From: Arthrobacter sp. SLBN-83
GTDB lineage: Bacteria > Actinomycetota > Actinomycetes > Actinomycetales > Micrococcaceae
Direction of reading: 5' to 3'
Assembly: GCF_006715285.1 (NCBI RefSeq)
Contig: NZ_VFMX01000001.1
Coordinates: forward strand, 2,604,001 to 2,668,000
Length of the DNA stretch: 64,000 nt
Shown: positions 39,728-48,553 of the stretch, in pieces
Layout of the letters: every line of letters starts with the position of its first letter
Position numbering within the stretch: position 1 is the first letter of the stretch
The notes under the pieces: generated by a model
What the model was told of the DNA's origin: nothing
What the model saw: the letters and a program-made list of their open reading frames with translations, nothing else
The model's database searches: none
Made by a program: the position numbers and the translations under genes

Positions 39728-39937
39728 CTACGGGGTGGCGACTGCGGTCGCGCCGCCAGTGGGGGAAACTTTTCCTGCCACATTGTTGAAGAGTCCCGTG
39801 AGGTTGTTGCCGAGCAGCGAAACGGCGACGATGATGACAACGGCGATGAGGGCGACCATGATGCCGTATTCGACGGCGGTTGCGCCCTTTTCGCTGTTGC
39901 GGAGGCGAATCATGAAGTTGGTGTAGAGAGAAAGCAT
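39728..39937 (-). CDS. flp: Tad locus 1: Flp-type major pilin
   Basis: A 69-residue prepilin. The leader of 18 residues ends RNSEKG, followed by ATAVEYGIMVALIAVVIIVA with Glu at +5 and Tyr at +6, the Flp signature. The mature form would be 51 residues. ATG at 39937 follows CAGGAGTACAGA. First gene of Tad locus 1; it differs clearly from the two 64-residue pilins of locus 2. Confidence 0.9.
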   Translation of the reverse strand: MLSLYTNFMIRLRNSEKGATAVEYGIMVALIAVVIIVAVSLLGNNLTGLFNNVAGKVSPTGGATAVATP

Positions 39938-40124
39938 TCTGTACTCCTGAGCGAGACGGATTGGCTGGCCCTGCACCAGCACTGAATCGAAGTTAGCAAC
40001 GCTTGATCCGGCGTTGACCCGATCTTGCAACATCCTGCGCAAAGCCTTTGCGCCGTGCACACTTCCTGCGCTTTTCCTTGGCTTTTAGCGGGCTGAAGCT
40101 GGGCTTTCCCTACTTGCAGGCACA
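39938..40124 (-). promoter_or_regulatory. Upstream region of Tad locus 1
   Basis: A 187-bp region between the locus 2 terminator and flp. No ORF. The promoter of locus 1 must be here, but the GTACTYGA sites seen in locus 2 are absent, so the two loci are probably regulated differently. Confidence 0.4.
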
Positions 40125-40163
40125 CAAAAAGGACCCCCTCGGTTCTGGGTGCCGAGGGGGTCC
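40125..40163 (-). terminator. Intrinsic terminator of Tad locus 2
   Basis: Reading the minus strand, GGACCCCCTCGG and CCGAGGGGGTCC form a perfect 12-bp stem around a nine-base loop, followed by TTTTTGTG. It lies 37 bp after tadC and insulates locus 2 from locus 1. Confidence 0.92.
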
Positions 40164-40200
40164 GGTCTAATGGCGCCTCGAGGCGCGTTACTTGCTTCTT

Positions 40201-41085
40201 TCAAACACGGCTGAAGGCCTCGATGATGTTGACGGCGGCTGGCCCCAACAGAACGATGAACAGCACGGGAAAGATGAAGAAAATCAGGGGGAACAAGACC
40301 TTCACCGGGAGCTTCATCGCTTTTTCTTCTGCACGCTGCCGGCGTTTTACGCGGGCATCTTTGGCCTGTGCACGGAGGACTTTGGCGATACCGATGCCAT
40401 ACTTATCGGCCTGCACGACTGCCCTTACGAAGCCCTTCAAGTCCTGCACTGAAGTCCTGGCGGCCATCGCCTCGTAGGCTTCGTGCCGGGGCCTGCCAAC
40501 TTGAATATCCTGCAAGGTACGCACTAGCTCTTGGGCCAGAGGTCCTCCGCCATAGGAGCCTGCCCGGGCCATAGCTGATTCGAAGCCAAGCCCAGCTTCC
40601 ACAGAGATCAGCATTTGGTCCAGGGTGTTGGGCAGTTCCAGCTCAATCTCTTCCTGCCGCTTGATCGCCTTGTTGTAGACCAGCAGATCCGGGACAAAAT
40701 AGAAGAAAATCATCATAAAGATCGCCACTGCGACGTTCATCGAAGTAAACGAGTTGGTGAGTACGACGATTCCTGCCAGCGCACCGGCAAGGGACAGTAG
40801 AGGTTTGGAGACGATCAACTTATCCAGCGGCATGGACGCCGGACGTCCGGCCAATGAAAGCCAGTGGTCCAGTTTGGCCTCGTAGCTGCCTGGCGTAAGT
40901 CTTTTTGATATTCCCAGGAGCACGGGCGCCTGATGTACGGCCTCGCGACCTCCAACGTTGAAGCCGCGCGCAAGGTTTCCCCGGATCGCGAGGGCCCCTT
41001 TTCGGTCCAGTGTGGCCCAAGACCACACGAAATAGGTGAGAGGAAGGATAACCGTGGCGATAATCAACCAAGCGATTGGAGTCAT
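40201..41085 (-). CDS. tadC: Tad locus 2: inner-membrane platform protein TadC
   Basis: A 294-residue F-domain protein, the same length as the locus 1 paralogue and sharing TLDQMLISVEAGLGFESAMA and the RVKRRQRAEEKAMKLPVKVL segment. Last gene of locus 2, nine bases after tadB and followed by a terminator. Confidence 0.9.
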   Translation of the reverse strand: MTPIAWLIIATVILPLTYFVWSWATLDRKGALAIRGNLARGFNVGGREAVHQAPVLLGISKRLTPGSYEAKLDHWLSLAGRPASMPLDKLIVSKPLLSLAGALAGIVVLTNSFTSMNVAVAIFMMIFFYFVPDLLVYNKAIKRQEEIELELPNTLDQMLISVEAGLGFESAMARAGSYGGGPLAQELVRTLQDIQVGRPRHEAYEAMAARTSVQDLKGFVRAVVQADKYGIGIAKVLRAQAKDARVKRRQRAEEKAMKLPVKVLFPLIFFIFPVLFIVLLGPAAVNIIEAFSRV

Positions 41086-41094
41086 GTTTGATCC

Positions 41095-42036
41095 TTAGAA
41101 CTTGATCTTGACGATGCGGCTCATCCAGAAGCCGCCGATGATGAACATCAGTGCACTGAGGCCCAGCAGGAACCAGCCGATCGGTTTCTGGACAAAGACG
41201 TCCAAGTAGCCCGGGTTGACCATTCCGACGAAGAACGCGACCCCAACCGGCAACGCCATAAGTATGTAAGCGGACATCTTCCCTTCCGCGCTTAGTGACC
41301 GCACGTGACCCTTGATTTCGCTGCGCTCGCGGATCGTGCCGGCGACTTGGTCCAGGACTTCCGCGAGGTCTCCGCCGACTTCGCGGTTAATCTGGATGGC
41401 CTGCCCAATCCACCGGAAATCTTCGCTGTCCATCCGAGTGGCGGAGTCATCGATCGCTTCCCGGGCATCTTTGCCGATTCGTGTCTCGTTGACGATCCTG
41501 GTCAGTTCCTCGGATGTGGGCGCCTCGGACTCGCTTGCTGCGGCTTCGATTGCCCGCATAACGCTGTGGCCGGCACGCAACCCACCTATCAGCATTTGGA
41601 TGGAGCCGATCAGTTGCGCATCGAATTTACTCCGGCGCTTGTCCCGTCGAACTGTGAGCACCAACCTTGCCACGAACGGCGTCGCCACCGCTAGCAGGAT
41701 TCCGAACCCGAGATTGGTAGCGAGGCTGGAAAGCAGGCCAACAGCTACGGTCACCGCGGCTACGAAGGCGCTGAATTCTGCAGGCGTCATTTTCACGCCG
41801 GCGTTATAGAGAAGCTCGCGGCTGAAGGGGCCGCCGGACTTCCCGATCAAGCCGTCCATCGCGTTGGCCGCTGATTCCGAAAATCTTGACAGCGTGGACG
41901 GATCCGGCTGCCCGTCAGGCCTGCGGCGCTGGAGCGGAATGGCGGCATACCGGGGCCTGAGGACAACTATCACCAGGATCAGCAGGGCGCCAAAGCACAG
42001 ACTGATGGCGCCGGCGAAAACCAGGGGCGAGTCCAT
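41095..42036 (-). CDS. tadB: Tad locus 2: inner-membrane platform protein TadB
   Basis: A 313-residue F-domain protein. SIQMLIGGLRAGHSVMRAIE and IGQAIQINREVGGDLAEVLD match the locus 1 paralogue. The ATG at 42036 follows CAGGAGGTAGGCCG; a longer in-frame reading upstream only shadows tadA. Starts four bases after the tadA stop. Confidence 0.9.
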   Translation of the reverse strand: MDSPLVFAGAISLCFGALLILVIVVLRPRYAAIPLQRRRPDGQPDPSTLSRFSESAANAMDGLIGKSGGPFSRELLYNAGVKMTPAEFSAFVAAVTVAVGLLSSLATNLGFGILLAVATPFVARLVLTVRRDKRRSKFDAQLIGSIQMLIGGLRAGHSVMRAIEAAASESEAPTSEELTRIVNETRIGKDAREAIDDSATRMDSEDFRWIGQAIQINREVGGDLAEVLDQVAGTIRERSEIKGHVRSLSAEGKMSAYILMALPVGVAFFVGMVNPGYLDVFVQKPIGWFLLGLSALMFIIGGFWMSRIVKIKF

Positions 42037-42040
42037 CGGC

Positions 42041-43513
42041 CTACCTCCTGCCGGCCGGAACAGCGGCCCCGAACACGGCTGGGGAGACATTGATGCCGAG
42101 CTCTGAGAACCGGTCAAGGAACCTGGGGCGGATGCCCGTGGGGATTGGCTTGCCCAGGAATCTCCCGTGCTGGTCAACGCCTGCTGAGTAGTCGAAGAGG
42201 AACGCGTCCTGCAGGGTGACAATGTCACCTTCCATGCCTTGGACTTCCGTGACGTGCGTGACCCTGCGGCTGCCATCACGCAGGCGAGTGACCTGGATGA
42301 TGAGGTCCACTGCCGATGAAACCTGTTCGCGGATAGCCCTCAGGGGCAGGTCCATTCCCGCCATGAGGACCAGAGTCTCCAAGCGGGCAATGGCGTCCCG
42401 GGGAGAATTGGCATGAACCGTGGAAAGCGATCCGTCGTGGCCTGTGTTCATTGCCTGCAGCATGTCCAGGGACTCGCCGCCCCGGACCTCGCCGACGATG
42501 ATGCGGTCCGGACGCATGCGAAGGGAGTTACGGACAAGTTCCCGAATCCCTACAGCGCCTTTTCCTTCAATATTCGGCGGCCGGCTTTCCAATCGGACCA
42601 CGTGCTCCTGCTGCAACTGGAGTTCCACTGCATCCTCGATGGTGACAATGCGGTCGTCTTCGGGGATGAAGGATGACAGTACGTTGAGCAAGGTGGTTTT
42701 GCCTGTACCCGTTCCGCCGGAAACGATGATGTTCAGCCTGGCCTGGACACACGCACTGAGCAATTCAGCCATCTCCGGGGTCAGGGAGCCCCAGTCGATG
42801 AGGTTCCGGACTGTAAGGGGTACGTGGCTGAACTTCCTGATGGTCAACGAAGGCCCGTTGACCGCCAGCGGAGGAATGATCGCGTTGACGCGCGAACCGT
42901 CCTCAAGCCGGGCGTCCACCAGCGGCGACGATTCATCGATGCGCCGGCCCACCCTCGAAACGATGCGGTCTATCACTTTTCGGAGGTGGTCATCGGAGCT
43001 GAATTGCGATCCGGTCAGGCTCAAGTGGCCGTTGCGCTCGATGTAGATCTGGTCGTACTTGTTGACCATAATTTCCGTCACGGACGGGTCCTCGAGCAGC
43101 TTCTGCAGGGGACCGTACCCCATGACTTCGTCCGCAATTTCACGGATGAGCCTGCGGCGTTCTTCGGGCGAAAGTGGCACCTGCTCGTCGTCGATGACTG
43201 CTGAAAGTTCATCGACGGCTATGGTCCGCAGTTCCTCGTCGGACGACGACGTGTCGCCGAAGCGCGTGCCGAGACGATCAAAGAGTGCCAGGGCAGCCCT
43301 TTGTTTGAGCCCGGCAAGCGCGTCGATAGGGGGTGCTGCGAGGTTGCCACCCAGCGGCGAACCTGGAACCGGGGCACCGACCGGAGGAAAGGATGTGCTT
43401 TCAGGTTGGGTGCCTGTCTTCGACATTTCAGAGAGCGTACGGCCGTTGGTCGGTGTGGCGTTTGACCCGTCGGAATTGCCTTGAGAGCCAGCGAGCCTAT
43501 CTGAGAGTTTCAT
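42041..43513 (-). CDS. tadA: Tad locus 2: pilus assembly ATPase TadA/CpaF
   Basis: A 490-residue ATPase with Walker [18 protein letters not shown] and [18 protein letters not shown]. The catalytic core is nearly superimposable on the locus 1 TadA, while the first ~90 residues differ. MKLSDRLAG start at 43513; the ATG overlaps the cpaE stop by four bases (ATGA). Confidence 0.94.
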   Translation of the reverse strand: MKLSDRLAGSQGNSDGSNATPTNGRTLSEMSKTGTQPESTSFPPVGAPVPGSPLGGNLAAPPIDALAGLKQRAALALFDRLGTRFGDTSSSDEELRTIAVDELSAVIDDEQVPLSPEERRRLIREIADEVMGYGPLQKLLEDPSVTEIMVNKYDQIYIERNGHLSLTGSQFSSDDHLRKVIDRIVSRVGRRIDESSPLVDARLEDGSRVNAIIPPLAVNGPSLTIRKFSHVPLTVRNLIDWGSLTPEMAELLSACVQARLNIIVSGGTGTGKTTLLNVLSSFIPEDDRIVTIEDAVELQLQQEHVVRLESRPPNIEGKGAVGIRELVRNSLRMRPDRIIVGEVRGGESLDMLQAMNTGHDGSLSTVHANSPRDAIARLETLVLMAGMDLPLRAIREQVSSAVDLIIQVTRLRDGSRRVTHVTEVQGMEGDIVTLQDAFLFDYSAGVDQHGRFLGKPIPTGIRPRFLDRFSELGINVSPAVFGAAVPAGRR

Positions 43514-44709
43514 GACACAACCACCCTTCGGTGCAGCTTGGTGCGTGGGGAGGATACCCACTCGGGATCAAACCGATCTACGAGCTTCTTCAGCCCTTTG
43601 GCCGCGGCATCCCTCGTCGACGCTTGGAGAACCGGTATGCCGCGATTCGTCGAAAACGGGAGCGTCCGGGAGCGAGGGATGACAGCGTCAACAGGGACGC
43701 CAACCGTGGCTTCCACGTCCTGGACCGAGAGTCCGCTTTTGCGGTCCGCAAAGTTGAGGATGGTGTGCCGTCCCTGGGGCATCAGTTGCAGTTCTTTCAG
43801 TACTCCAAAGCACTTTCGCAACCCTCGGACACTTGGAACGTCCATCCCGCAGACCCAAACCCCGTCAGTGGCCTGTTCCAACGTGGCGAGGACGTGCTCG
43901 CCCAGGCCCGGAGCGGTATCCACCACGACATATTTGAATTCACTGGCCAGTTGCTCGAGCAGCCGGCCTACGTGCTCGCCGGTGATGTAATCGGCTTCAG
44001 CCGGAGTCCGGGGAGCACAAAGCGCGTAAATCCCGGCCGGGTGAACGGTTAGGAATGCCTTGAGAACCATGGAGTCCTGGGAGGCGATGCCATGAACGGC
44101 ATCGGTGATGGAGTGCTCGGGTTCGAGCAACAAACCGGATGCAACATCACCGAACTGGAGGTCCAGATCGACGAGGACGACGCTCATCGGCGCTACTTTG
44201 CCCAATCCCACCGCGAGGTTGGTGGCGACTGTCGTCTTGCCAACTCCGCCCTTGGGCGACATGACGGCGATAACCCGGCCCCGTTCCTGCCCTGGGTCCG
44301 TGGGCAACGACATTCCCCGCCGGCGGCTGGCAGATGCCAGGCAGGCCCGTTCGAGCAGGACCCTTAGGTCGTTGACCTCGATATCTGGCTTCAACACGTC
44401 CCGAATACCTGAGTGCATGGCACGGAGCACCAACTCAGGGGAGGGTTCAGCGACCAGGAGGAGGCTGATCTCCGGATACTGGAGGTCAAAGACGGTCGCC
44501 AGTTTCAGCGCGTCTTCTTCGCTGACGCCTGGACCCAGGATAAGAACCTCAGGCGGTGCCCCTGTCAGCTGCCGGAATACGTCCTCCGGCCCTCCCGACA
44601 GAATGGCCGGGCTGAGTGTTTCCAGATCTCCATGGAGGGCAGTTGATACCGCTTCCCGCACTCGGGACTCGAAGTCCCGCACCCCGGTTATGGCTACAAA
44701 GCGACTCAC
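43510..44709 (-). CDS. cpaE: Tad locus 2: CpaE/TadZ-like localisation ATPase
   Basis: A 399-residue protein with an N-terminal receiver-like domain and a MinD-type ATPase ([20 protein letters not shown]). The GTG at 44709 (VSRFVAITG) overlaps the cpaB stop as GTGA and aligns with MSRFVLLSP of the locus 1 paralogue, so the longer in-frame reading is rejected. Confidence 0.9.
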   Translation of the reverse strand: MSRFVAITGVRDFESRVREAVSTALHGDLETLSPAILSGGPEDVFRQLTGAPPEVLILGPGVSEEDALKLATVFDLQYPEISLLLVAEPSPELVLRAMHSGIRDVLKPDIEVNDLRVLLERACLASASRRRGMSLPTDPGQERGRVIAVMSPKGGVGKTTVATNLAVGLGKVAPMSVVLVDLDLQFGDVASGLLLEPEHSITDAVHGIASQDSMVLKAFLTVHPAGIYALCAPRTPAEADYITGEHVGRLLEQLASEFKYVVVDTAPGLGEHVLATLEQATDGVWVCGMDVPSVRGLRKCFGVLKELQLMPQGRHTILNFADRKSGLSVQDVEATVGVPVDAVIPRSRTLPFSTNRGIPVLQASTRDAAAKGLKKLVDRFDPEWVSSPRTKLHRRVVVS

Positions 44710-45482
44710 CGGTACAGCCCACCAAAGGTCGTGACGGGAGGCTGCGTCTTGGTGCTCTTGTCGGTCTGCTTCGAGAGCCACAGTGTGCCGTATTCCGCCC
44801 CGAAGACCATCTTTGCGGCGTCCGCGTCGCTCCTGGCCACCGTCACAAAGGCAGAACCATTCGGCATGGCCACCGTTGAATCACCGGAGGAGTTGGACGG
44901 GCTCTTGCTGTCATCGGGTGCGGCTTTTTGGACGGCAGTGACCAGCACGTCGTGGAACAGCAGCCCGGTGGACTGCTTCCAGCCCTTCACTTCGGCTGGG
45001 ACATTGGCGTCGGCGGGCATGTTGTCGTCAGTTTTGAACGAGCTGTACACCGTAACCACGTCTCCGGCTTCCAGGCGGCCGCCCAGGATCCGCTCCGGGG
45101 CCAGGAGGAATGTAACCTCCTGAAGGCCGTCCGGCACAGGCACGGTGCCCGGTACCAGTTCCTTCGGGTCCACCAGCTTTGGTGCAAGCAGCTGTTCGCC
45201 GGGTTGCAGGGCGGAGGCGGTAACACGTCCCGTCTGGCCATCCAGGCTTTCCAGTGCAGCTGCCGGAACGGCAGACTGCGGAAGCTCTTCGACCTTGACC
45301 TTGCCGCCCAAGTCTTCAACCTTGGTGCCGGCAGGGACGGCCTCCTTGACGACAAGAACTTTCACGGGGTTGAGCCCCTGTGCAGCTCTAGCGTCGGCGC
45401 CCTGGACATAGACGACCAACAGGGCAGTTCCAATGATTGCCAGCACCAGTGCTGCAATGCCTCCCAGTAGGCGAGATTTCAC
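44706..45482 (-). CDS. cpaB: Tad locus 2: CpaB/RcpC-like SAF-domain protein
   Basis: A 258-residue protein with an N-terminal transmembrane segment (residues ~8-28) and a SAF domain (KVLVVKEAVPAGTKVEDL). It starts MKSRLLGG, parallel to MKSRMLAG in locus 1. ATG after GCAAAGGAGTACCCACAGTGA-type spacing. Confidence 0.88.
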   Translation of the reverse strand: MKSRLLGGIAALVLAIIGTALLVVYVQGADARAAQGLNPVKVLVVKEAVPAGTKVEDLGGKVKVEELPQSAVPAAALESLDGQTGRVTASALQPGEQLLAPKLVDPKELVPGTVPVPDGLQEVTFLLAPERILGGRLEAGDVVTVYSSFKTDDNMPADANVPAEVKGWKQSTGLLFHDVLVTAVQKAAPDDSKSPSNSSGDSTVAMPNGSAFVTVARSDADAAKMVFGAEYGTLWLSKQTDKSTKTQPPVTTFGGLYR

Positions 45483-45538
45483 TGTGGGTACTCCTTTGCA
45501 ATGGGTTTGTGTCGATTAGCGGGGAACGTCCCGCGCGG

Positions 45539-46585
45539 TTAGTTCTTGAGGTACACCTCGGAGCCGCCGTAGTTGGGAATGTTGCTCGTAGACAACCCCT
45601 CGGCAAGGGACACAAAGCGAGTGAAGTACCCCTGGACTGCACGGCAGTTTCCACTGCAGGCTGGCGCAAGCGGGTCGAGGTCCTGGACGCTGCCGCTGAA
45701 CTTGTAGCCAGTGACCTTGAAGGCCAGGAACCCCACAATCGTGTATTGGGTGTTGTTGCCGTTGTTGAGCGAGACAGCCGATGAAAAGACAGGAACCAAG
45801 ACTGTCGTGCCCTTAATAGTGGATGGCATGCTGGAGCATACGTTTGGCAGGGAAATTCCAGGTTTGCTGCCGACAACGGCGGTACCGGCATCGATCGTGG
45901 CGGAGCAGTCAGTGCCAGCGTCGAGCCAACCGAAGCCTCCCGGTGCATATCCGTTCTGGGCCGCGCAGCCCGGGTACGGGGGTGTGTTCTCGTCGTAACG
46001 AAGCGTGAGGTGGTTAGGGATGGGATCTCCGGTGAAGGTTCCCGTTGAGTTGAACTCCGCCAGCTGTGAGGCGGTGAGGTTCTTCTTGAAGACGCAATCG
46101 CTCATGGTCCACGGGAAGCTGGTGGCACCGGAGACTGCGCCCCAGGACGCTTCCGCGGTCGCGCGGATCTGCGTGGTGTTGAAACCCATTACGCGGGCAA
46201 AGAACAGGCCAAATCCGTCAGTCGTTGATCCGGCCGCCCGGGCCTTTGTTTCTACGTGGACCGTAGTCGAGTTGGGAAATGTGACTGTGGATCCGCTGGT
46301 GCCGTCATTGGCATTGCTGTTCGCAAACAGGTTCCCGGTTCCGGACGAATCCCCGCAGGAGCCTTTGGCGCACTGATTCGCAACTGCCAAGGCCGCCGAG
46401 TCCGCTCCGTTCTGTAACTGAGCCTTTTCGGCGTACATGGCTCCGACATCCACGGCCAAGGCCGCAAAGCCGAGGAGGACGACTAAAACGAGTGCCACAA
46501 CAACAGCTGCGGCGCCTCGCTCATCCCCTTCTCCCTGGGAGGTCCGTTGCTCACTGCGCGCTCGCATGTGATCTATCCGCCGCAT
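45539..46585 (-). CDS. tadG: Tad locus 2: TadG-like pseudopilin
   Basis: A 348-residue protein starting with a polar stretch, then DERGAAAVVVALVLVVLLG. The G-A junction is kept but Glu +5 is missing, as in the locus 1 TadG. The ATG lies inside the tadE 3' end (13-base overlap). Several Cys in the long exported domain suggest disulphides. Followed 56 bp later by cpaB. Confidence 0.82.
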   Translation of the reverse strand: MRRIDHMRARSEQRTSQGEGDERGAAAVVVALVLVVLLGFAALAVDVGAMYAEKAQLQNGADSAALAVANQCAKGSCGDSSGTGNLFANSNANDGTSGSTVTFPNSTTVHVETKARAAGSTTDGFGLFFARVMGFNTTQIRATAEASWGAVSGATSFPWTMSDCVFKKNLTASQLAEFNSTGTFTGDPIPNHLTLRYDENTPPYPGCAAQNGYAPGGFGWLDAGTDCSATIDAGTAVVGSKPGISLPNVCSSMPSTIKGTTVLVPVFSSAVSLNNGNNTQYTIVGFLAFKVTGYKFSGSVQDLDPLAPACSGNCRAVQGYFTRFVSLAEGLSTSNIPNYGGSEVYLKN

Positions 46586-46980
46586 CTCATAACTCCTACT
46601 CCTGTGAGGGTCATCGGAAAGATGCCCGGGGCGCCGAAGAAGCCGGCATCCAAAAATCCCGAGAGTGAAGGCAATGTCACCCTGGTGGTCACTGTCACGT
46701 TGGCACCGGCCGCACAGCTGCCTGCGTTGTTCGTTACGGCAACGGGGAGGCCGGAAAGCGATGGCGCGGCGGCCAGGGTAGCTGACGTCACGTTCAATCC
46801 GGGATCTTGATAGTGGATGGCGGCGTAGCGTGCGCCCTCCCTCGCAGCCTGGGTCATAGAAATTTGCACATTCAGTACCCGGCCAAATTCGATTGTTCCC
46901 ATCACTACGAGAAGCAGTAGTGGCAGTAGCATTGCCATCTCGACGGCGACCGCGCCGCGCTCTTTTCGTTTCGCTTTCAA
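46573..46980 (-). CDS. tadE: Tad locus 2: TadE-like minor pilin
   Basis: A 135-residue pseudopilin with KERG|AVAVEMAMLLPLL, Glu +5 retained. I choose TTG at 46980, preceded by GGGAGACGGTT; no ATG or GTG exists in the right place. The rest resembles the locus 1 TadE, including ARE-G after the helix. Confidence 0.8.
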   Translation of the reverse strand: MKAKRKERGAVAVEMAMLLPLLLLVVMGTIEFGRVLNVQISMTQAAREGARYAAIHYQDPGLNVTSATLAAAPSLSGLPVAVTNNAGSCAAGANVTVTTRVTLPSLSGFLDAGFFGAPGIFPMTLTGVGVMRCGG

Positions 46981-47017
46981 AACCGTCTCCCAGGCCGAAT
47001 TACGCAAATATGAGGTT

Positions 47018-47077
47018 TTAGAGGGGCCTCTAATGGAGGCGGCCGGCTCCGAACCCACAGGGGCTTCGAAGCCGGCC
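47018..47077 (-). other. Two hairpins between flp and tadE of locus 2
   Basis: GGCCGGCTcCGAA / TTCGaAGCCGGCC (47041-47077) forms a 13-bp stem with one mismatch or wobble, and TTAGAGG / CCTCTAA (47018-47033) a second 7-bp stem. Lying just after the pilin stop, they could stop most transcripts or stabilise the flp mRNA, giving much more pilin than assembly protein. No long T-run. Confidence 0.6.
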
Positions 47078-47092
47078 GTCTGTCTGGGTGAG

Positions 47093-47287
47093 CTAGATTC
47101 CGGCCGTGATGTTTTGGAACATGCCGCGGATGGCGATGCCCAAAGGGCCGATAGCGACGATGACCACCACTGCGATGAGGGCGACCATGATGCCGTACTC
47201 AACCATCGTTGCTCCCTTCTCTTCCCGACCGAAGCGATCCTTGATGCCGGCGATGAAAGCAGTCATTGAGACCATGAGAGAAGTCAT
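47093..47287 (-). CDS. flp: Tad locus 2: Flp-type major pilin, copy A
   Basis: A 64-residue prepilin. A 25-residue leader ends REEKG, followed by ATMVEYGIMVALIAVVVIVA; the mature pilin is 39 residues with Glu +5 and Tyr +6. It is 61/64 identical to copy B at 48161-48355 (D17E, F19L, Q58E), and the mature forms differ at one residue only. Lies directly upstream of the locus 2 assembly genes. Confidence 0.9.
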   Translation of the reverse strand: MTSLMVSMTAFIAGIKDRFGREEKGATMVEYGIMVALIAVVVIVAIGPLGIAIRGMFQNITAGI

Positions 47288-47424
47288 TGCATTTTCCTTA
47301 ATTCGGTGAAATTGGATTTTCCTTTTATTTCAACGAATTTCCAGCTGCCCCCGTAAAGCTTTCAGCGGCTGGACTTCGCTAAGAAGAGATTGTCACTGGG
47401 GGGCATGGGCAACAATGCGTAGTA

Positions 47425-47484
47425 GTACTCGACTTTTTAGCGGTGCCTTAAAGAGCCGTACTCGAATACGGTGCGAAGTACTCA
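47425..47484 (-). promoter_or_regulatory. Three-site GTACTYGA array upstream of flp copy A
   Basis: GTACTCGA at 47425 and 47458 and GTACTCA at 47478, spaced 33 and 20 bases. The same motif and spacing occur upstream of copy B. They lie about 140-195 bp before the ATG, upstream of the identical 44-base block, where activator sites would be expected. Confidence 0.55.
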
Positions 47485-47487
47485 GGC

Positions 47488-48157
47488 ACCTTCTGCAGGC
47501 ACCCGCCCGACTACTTGTAGTGGTCAATCCTTGAGCGTGCCTGGGCAACGACAGAACAGACCGCCATTGGCGTGGGCGAGATGTAGAAAAGGGGGCGTGG
47601 CTTTGCGTGCCCAGGTGGGAGACGGATTTTATCGCCGGGAGCAGCAGGTGCAGGACGCAGATTTGCACGATGATCCGAGAGGTAGATGCTGTTCACTGGC
47701 TATCGAGAGCCGGTGAACAGCCCTTTCTCGACGGTCGCGTGGATGTTTATTCTCGGCACGCCCTGGCCTGCATGGTCGTCGACCCGGACACGCGCATACT
47801 CTTACGAAGTAGCCGGCGCGAGCAGAACCATGCGGTGCCGAGGTTCGCCGCGGGCCCCCAACGACGAAAGCGCCCAAGGCGTGGCCTCGCCCAGCCGGTG
47901 CAAAGGTGAACCGGGAACAAAAGCGAGAGCAAACATGCCTTGGGCGCTGAATCCGTCTGGGAACAGGGCGCGGGCGGCCCCGAAGAACCGCAGAGGTGAG
48001 ATCGTCAGGCCAGCAAGCCCCGGACCCCGAAGTTGGTCAGGACCCTGGCGGGGCGCGCAGCCTATATGAGGCCTCAATGACGCGTGTTCAGAAACTGGCC
48101 CGGGAGAGGCGCTGGCAATGAATCAAGCCAGGTTGCGAGCCAGTCACTGATCAGGAT
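47488..48157. other. Region between the two pilin copies, no convincing gene
   Basis: About 670 bp. Several ORFs of 60-127 codons occur on both strands, but none has a good start, recognisable similarity or consistent codon use. A perfect long-range stem at 47869-47948 is the one structured element. It may be a decayed gene or hold a small RNA. Confidence 0.5.
47869..47948. ncRNA. Candidate structured RNA with a 12-bp closing stem
   Basis: AGCGCCCAAGGC (47869-47880) pairs perfectly with GCCTTGGGCGCT (47937-47948). Inside, CTCGC/GCGAG (47886-47890 with 47923-47927) and CCGG/CCGG (47895-47898 with 47911-47914) add nested helices. Neither promoter nor family is recognised; strand is undetermined. 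Confidence 0.3.
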
Positions 48158-48160
48158 GAA

Positions 48161-48355
48161 CTAGATGCCAGCGGTGATATTTTCGAACATGCCGCGGATG
48201 GCAATGCCGAGAGGTCCGATAGCGACGATGACCACCACTGCGATGAGGGCGACCATGATGCCGTACTCAACCATCGTTGCTCCCTTCTCTTCCCGACCCA
48301 AGCGTTCCTTGATGCCGGCGATGAAGGCAGTCATTGAGACCATGAGAGAAGTCAT
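48161..48355 (-). CDS. flp: Flp-type major pilin, copy B
   Basis: A 64-residue prepilin with the cleavage site REEKG|ATMVEYG. It differs from copy A at three positions, two of them in the cleaved leader. It is separated from the rest of locus 2 by copy A and ~670 bp of non-coding DNA and has no terminator immediately after it. Probably transcribed from its own duplicated promoter. Confidence 0.9.
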   Translation of the reverse strand: MTSLMVSMTAFIAGIKERLGREEKGATMVEYGIMVALIAVVVIVAIGPLGIAIRGMFENITAGI

Positions 48356-48493
48356 TGCATTTTCCTTAATTCGGTGAAATTGGACTTACTTTAGATTTCA
48401 ACGAATTTCCCAGCTGCCCCCGTAAACTCTTTAGCGGCTGGGCTTCGCTAAGAAGAGATTGTCACTGGGGGGCATGGGCAACAATGGGTAGCG

Positions 48494-48553
48494 GTACTCG
48501 AATTTTTTGGCAGGCGACAAAAGTACGTACTTGAATACGCGGTTGAGTACTCA
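48494..48553 (-). promoter_or_regulatory. Three-site GTACTYGA array upstream of flp copy B
   Basis: GTACTCGA at 48494, GTACTTGA at 48527 and GTACTCA at 48547; spacing 33 and 20 bases, identical to copy A even though the sequence between the sites has diverged. Confidence 0.55.

Larger units (their letters stand above)
47090..47487. repeat. Direct repeat copy A containing flp and its promoter region
   Basis: About 400 bp matching 48158-48556 in the same orientation. It includes the pilin gene, its leader, a 44-base identical block (47374-47417) and the three GTACTYGA sites. The copies are diverged elsewhere, so the duplication is not recent. Confidence 0.85.

Noticed and set aside
40173..40186. 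GCGCCTCGAGGCGC palindrome after tadC of locus 2
   Set aside because: Short and lying between the tadC stop and the real terminator; probably a minor stem assisting termination, not a separate operator.
47607..48077. ORFs of 82-127 codons in the gap between the pilin copies
   Set aside because: No good starts, no similarity, overlapping in several frames on both strands; the region is described as non-coding with a possible RNA.
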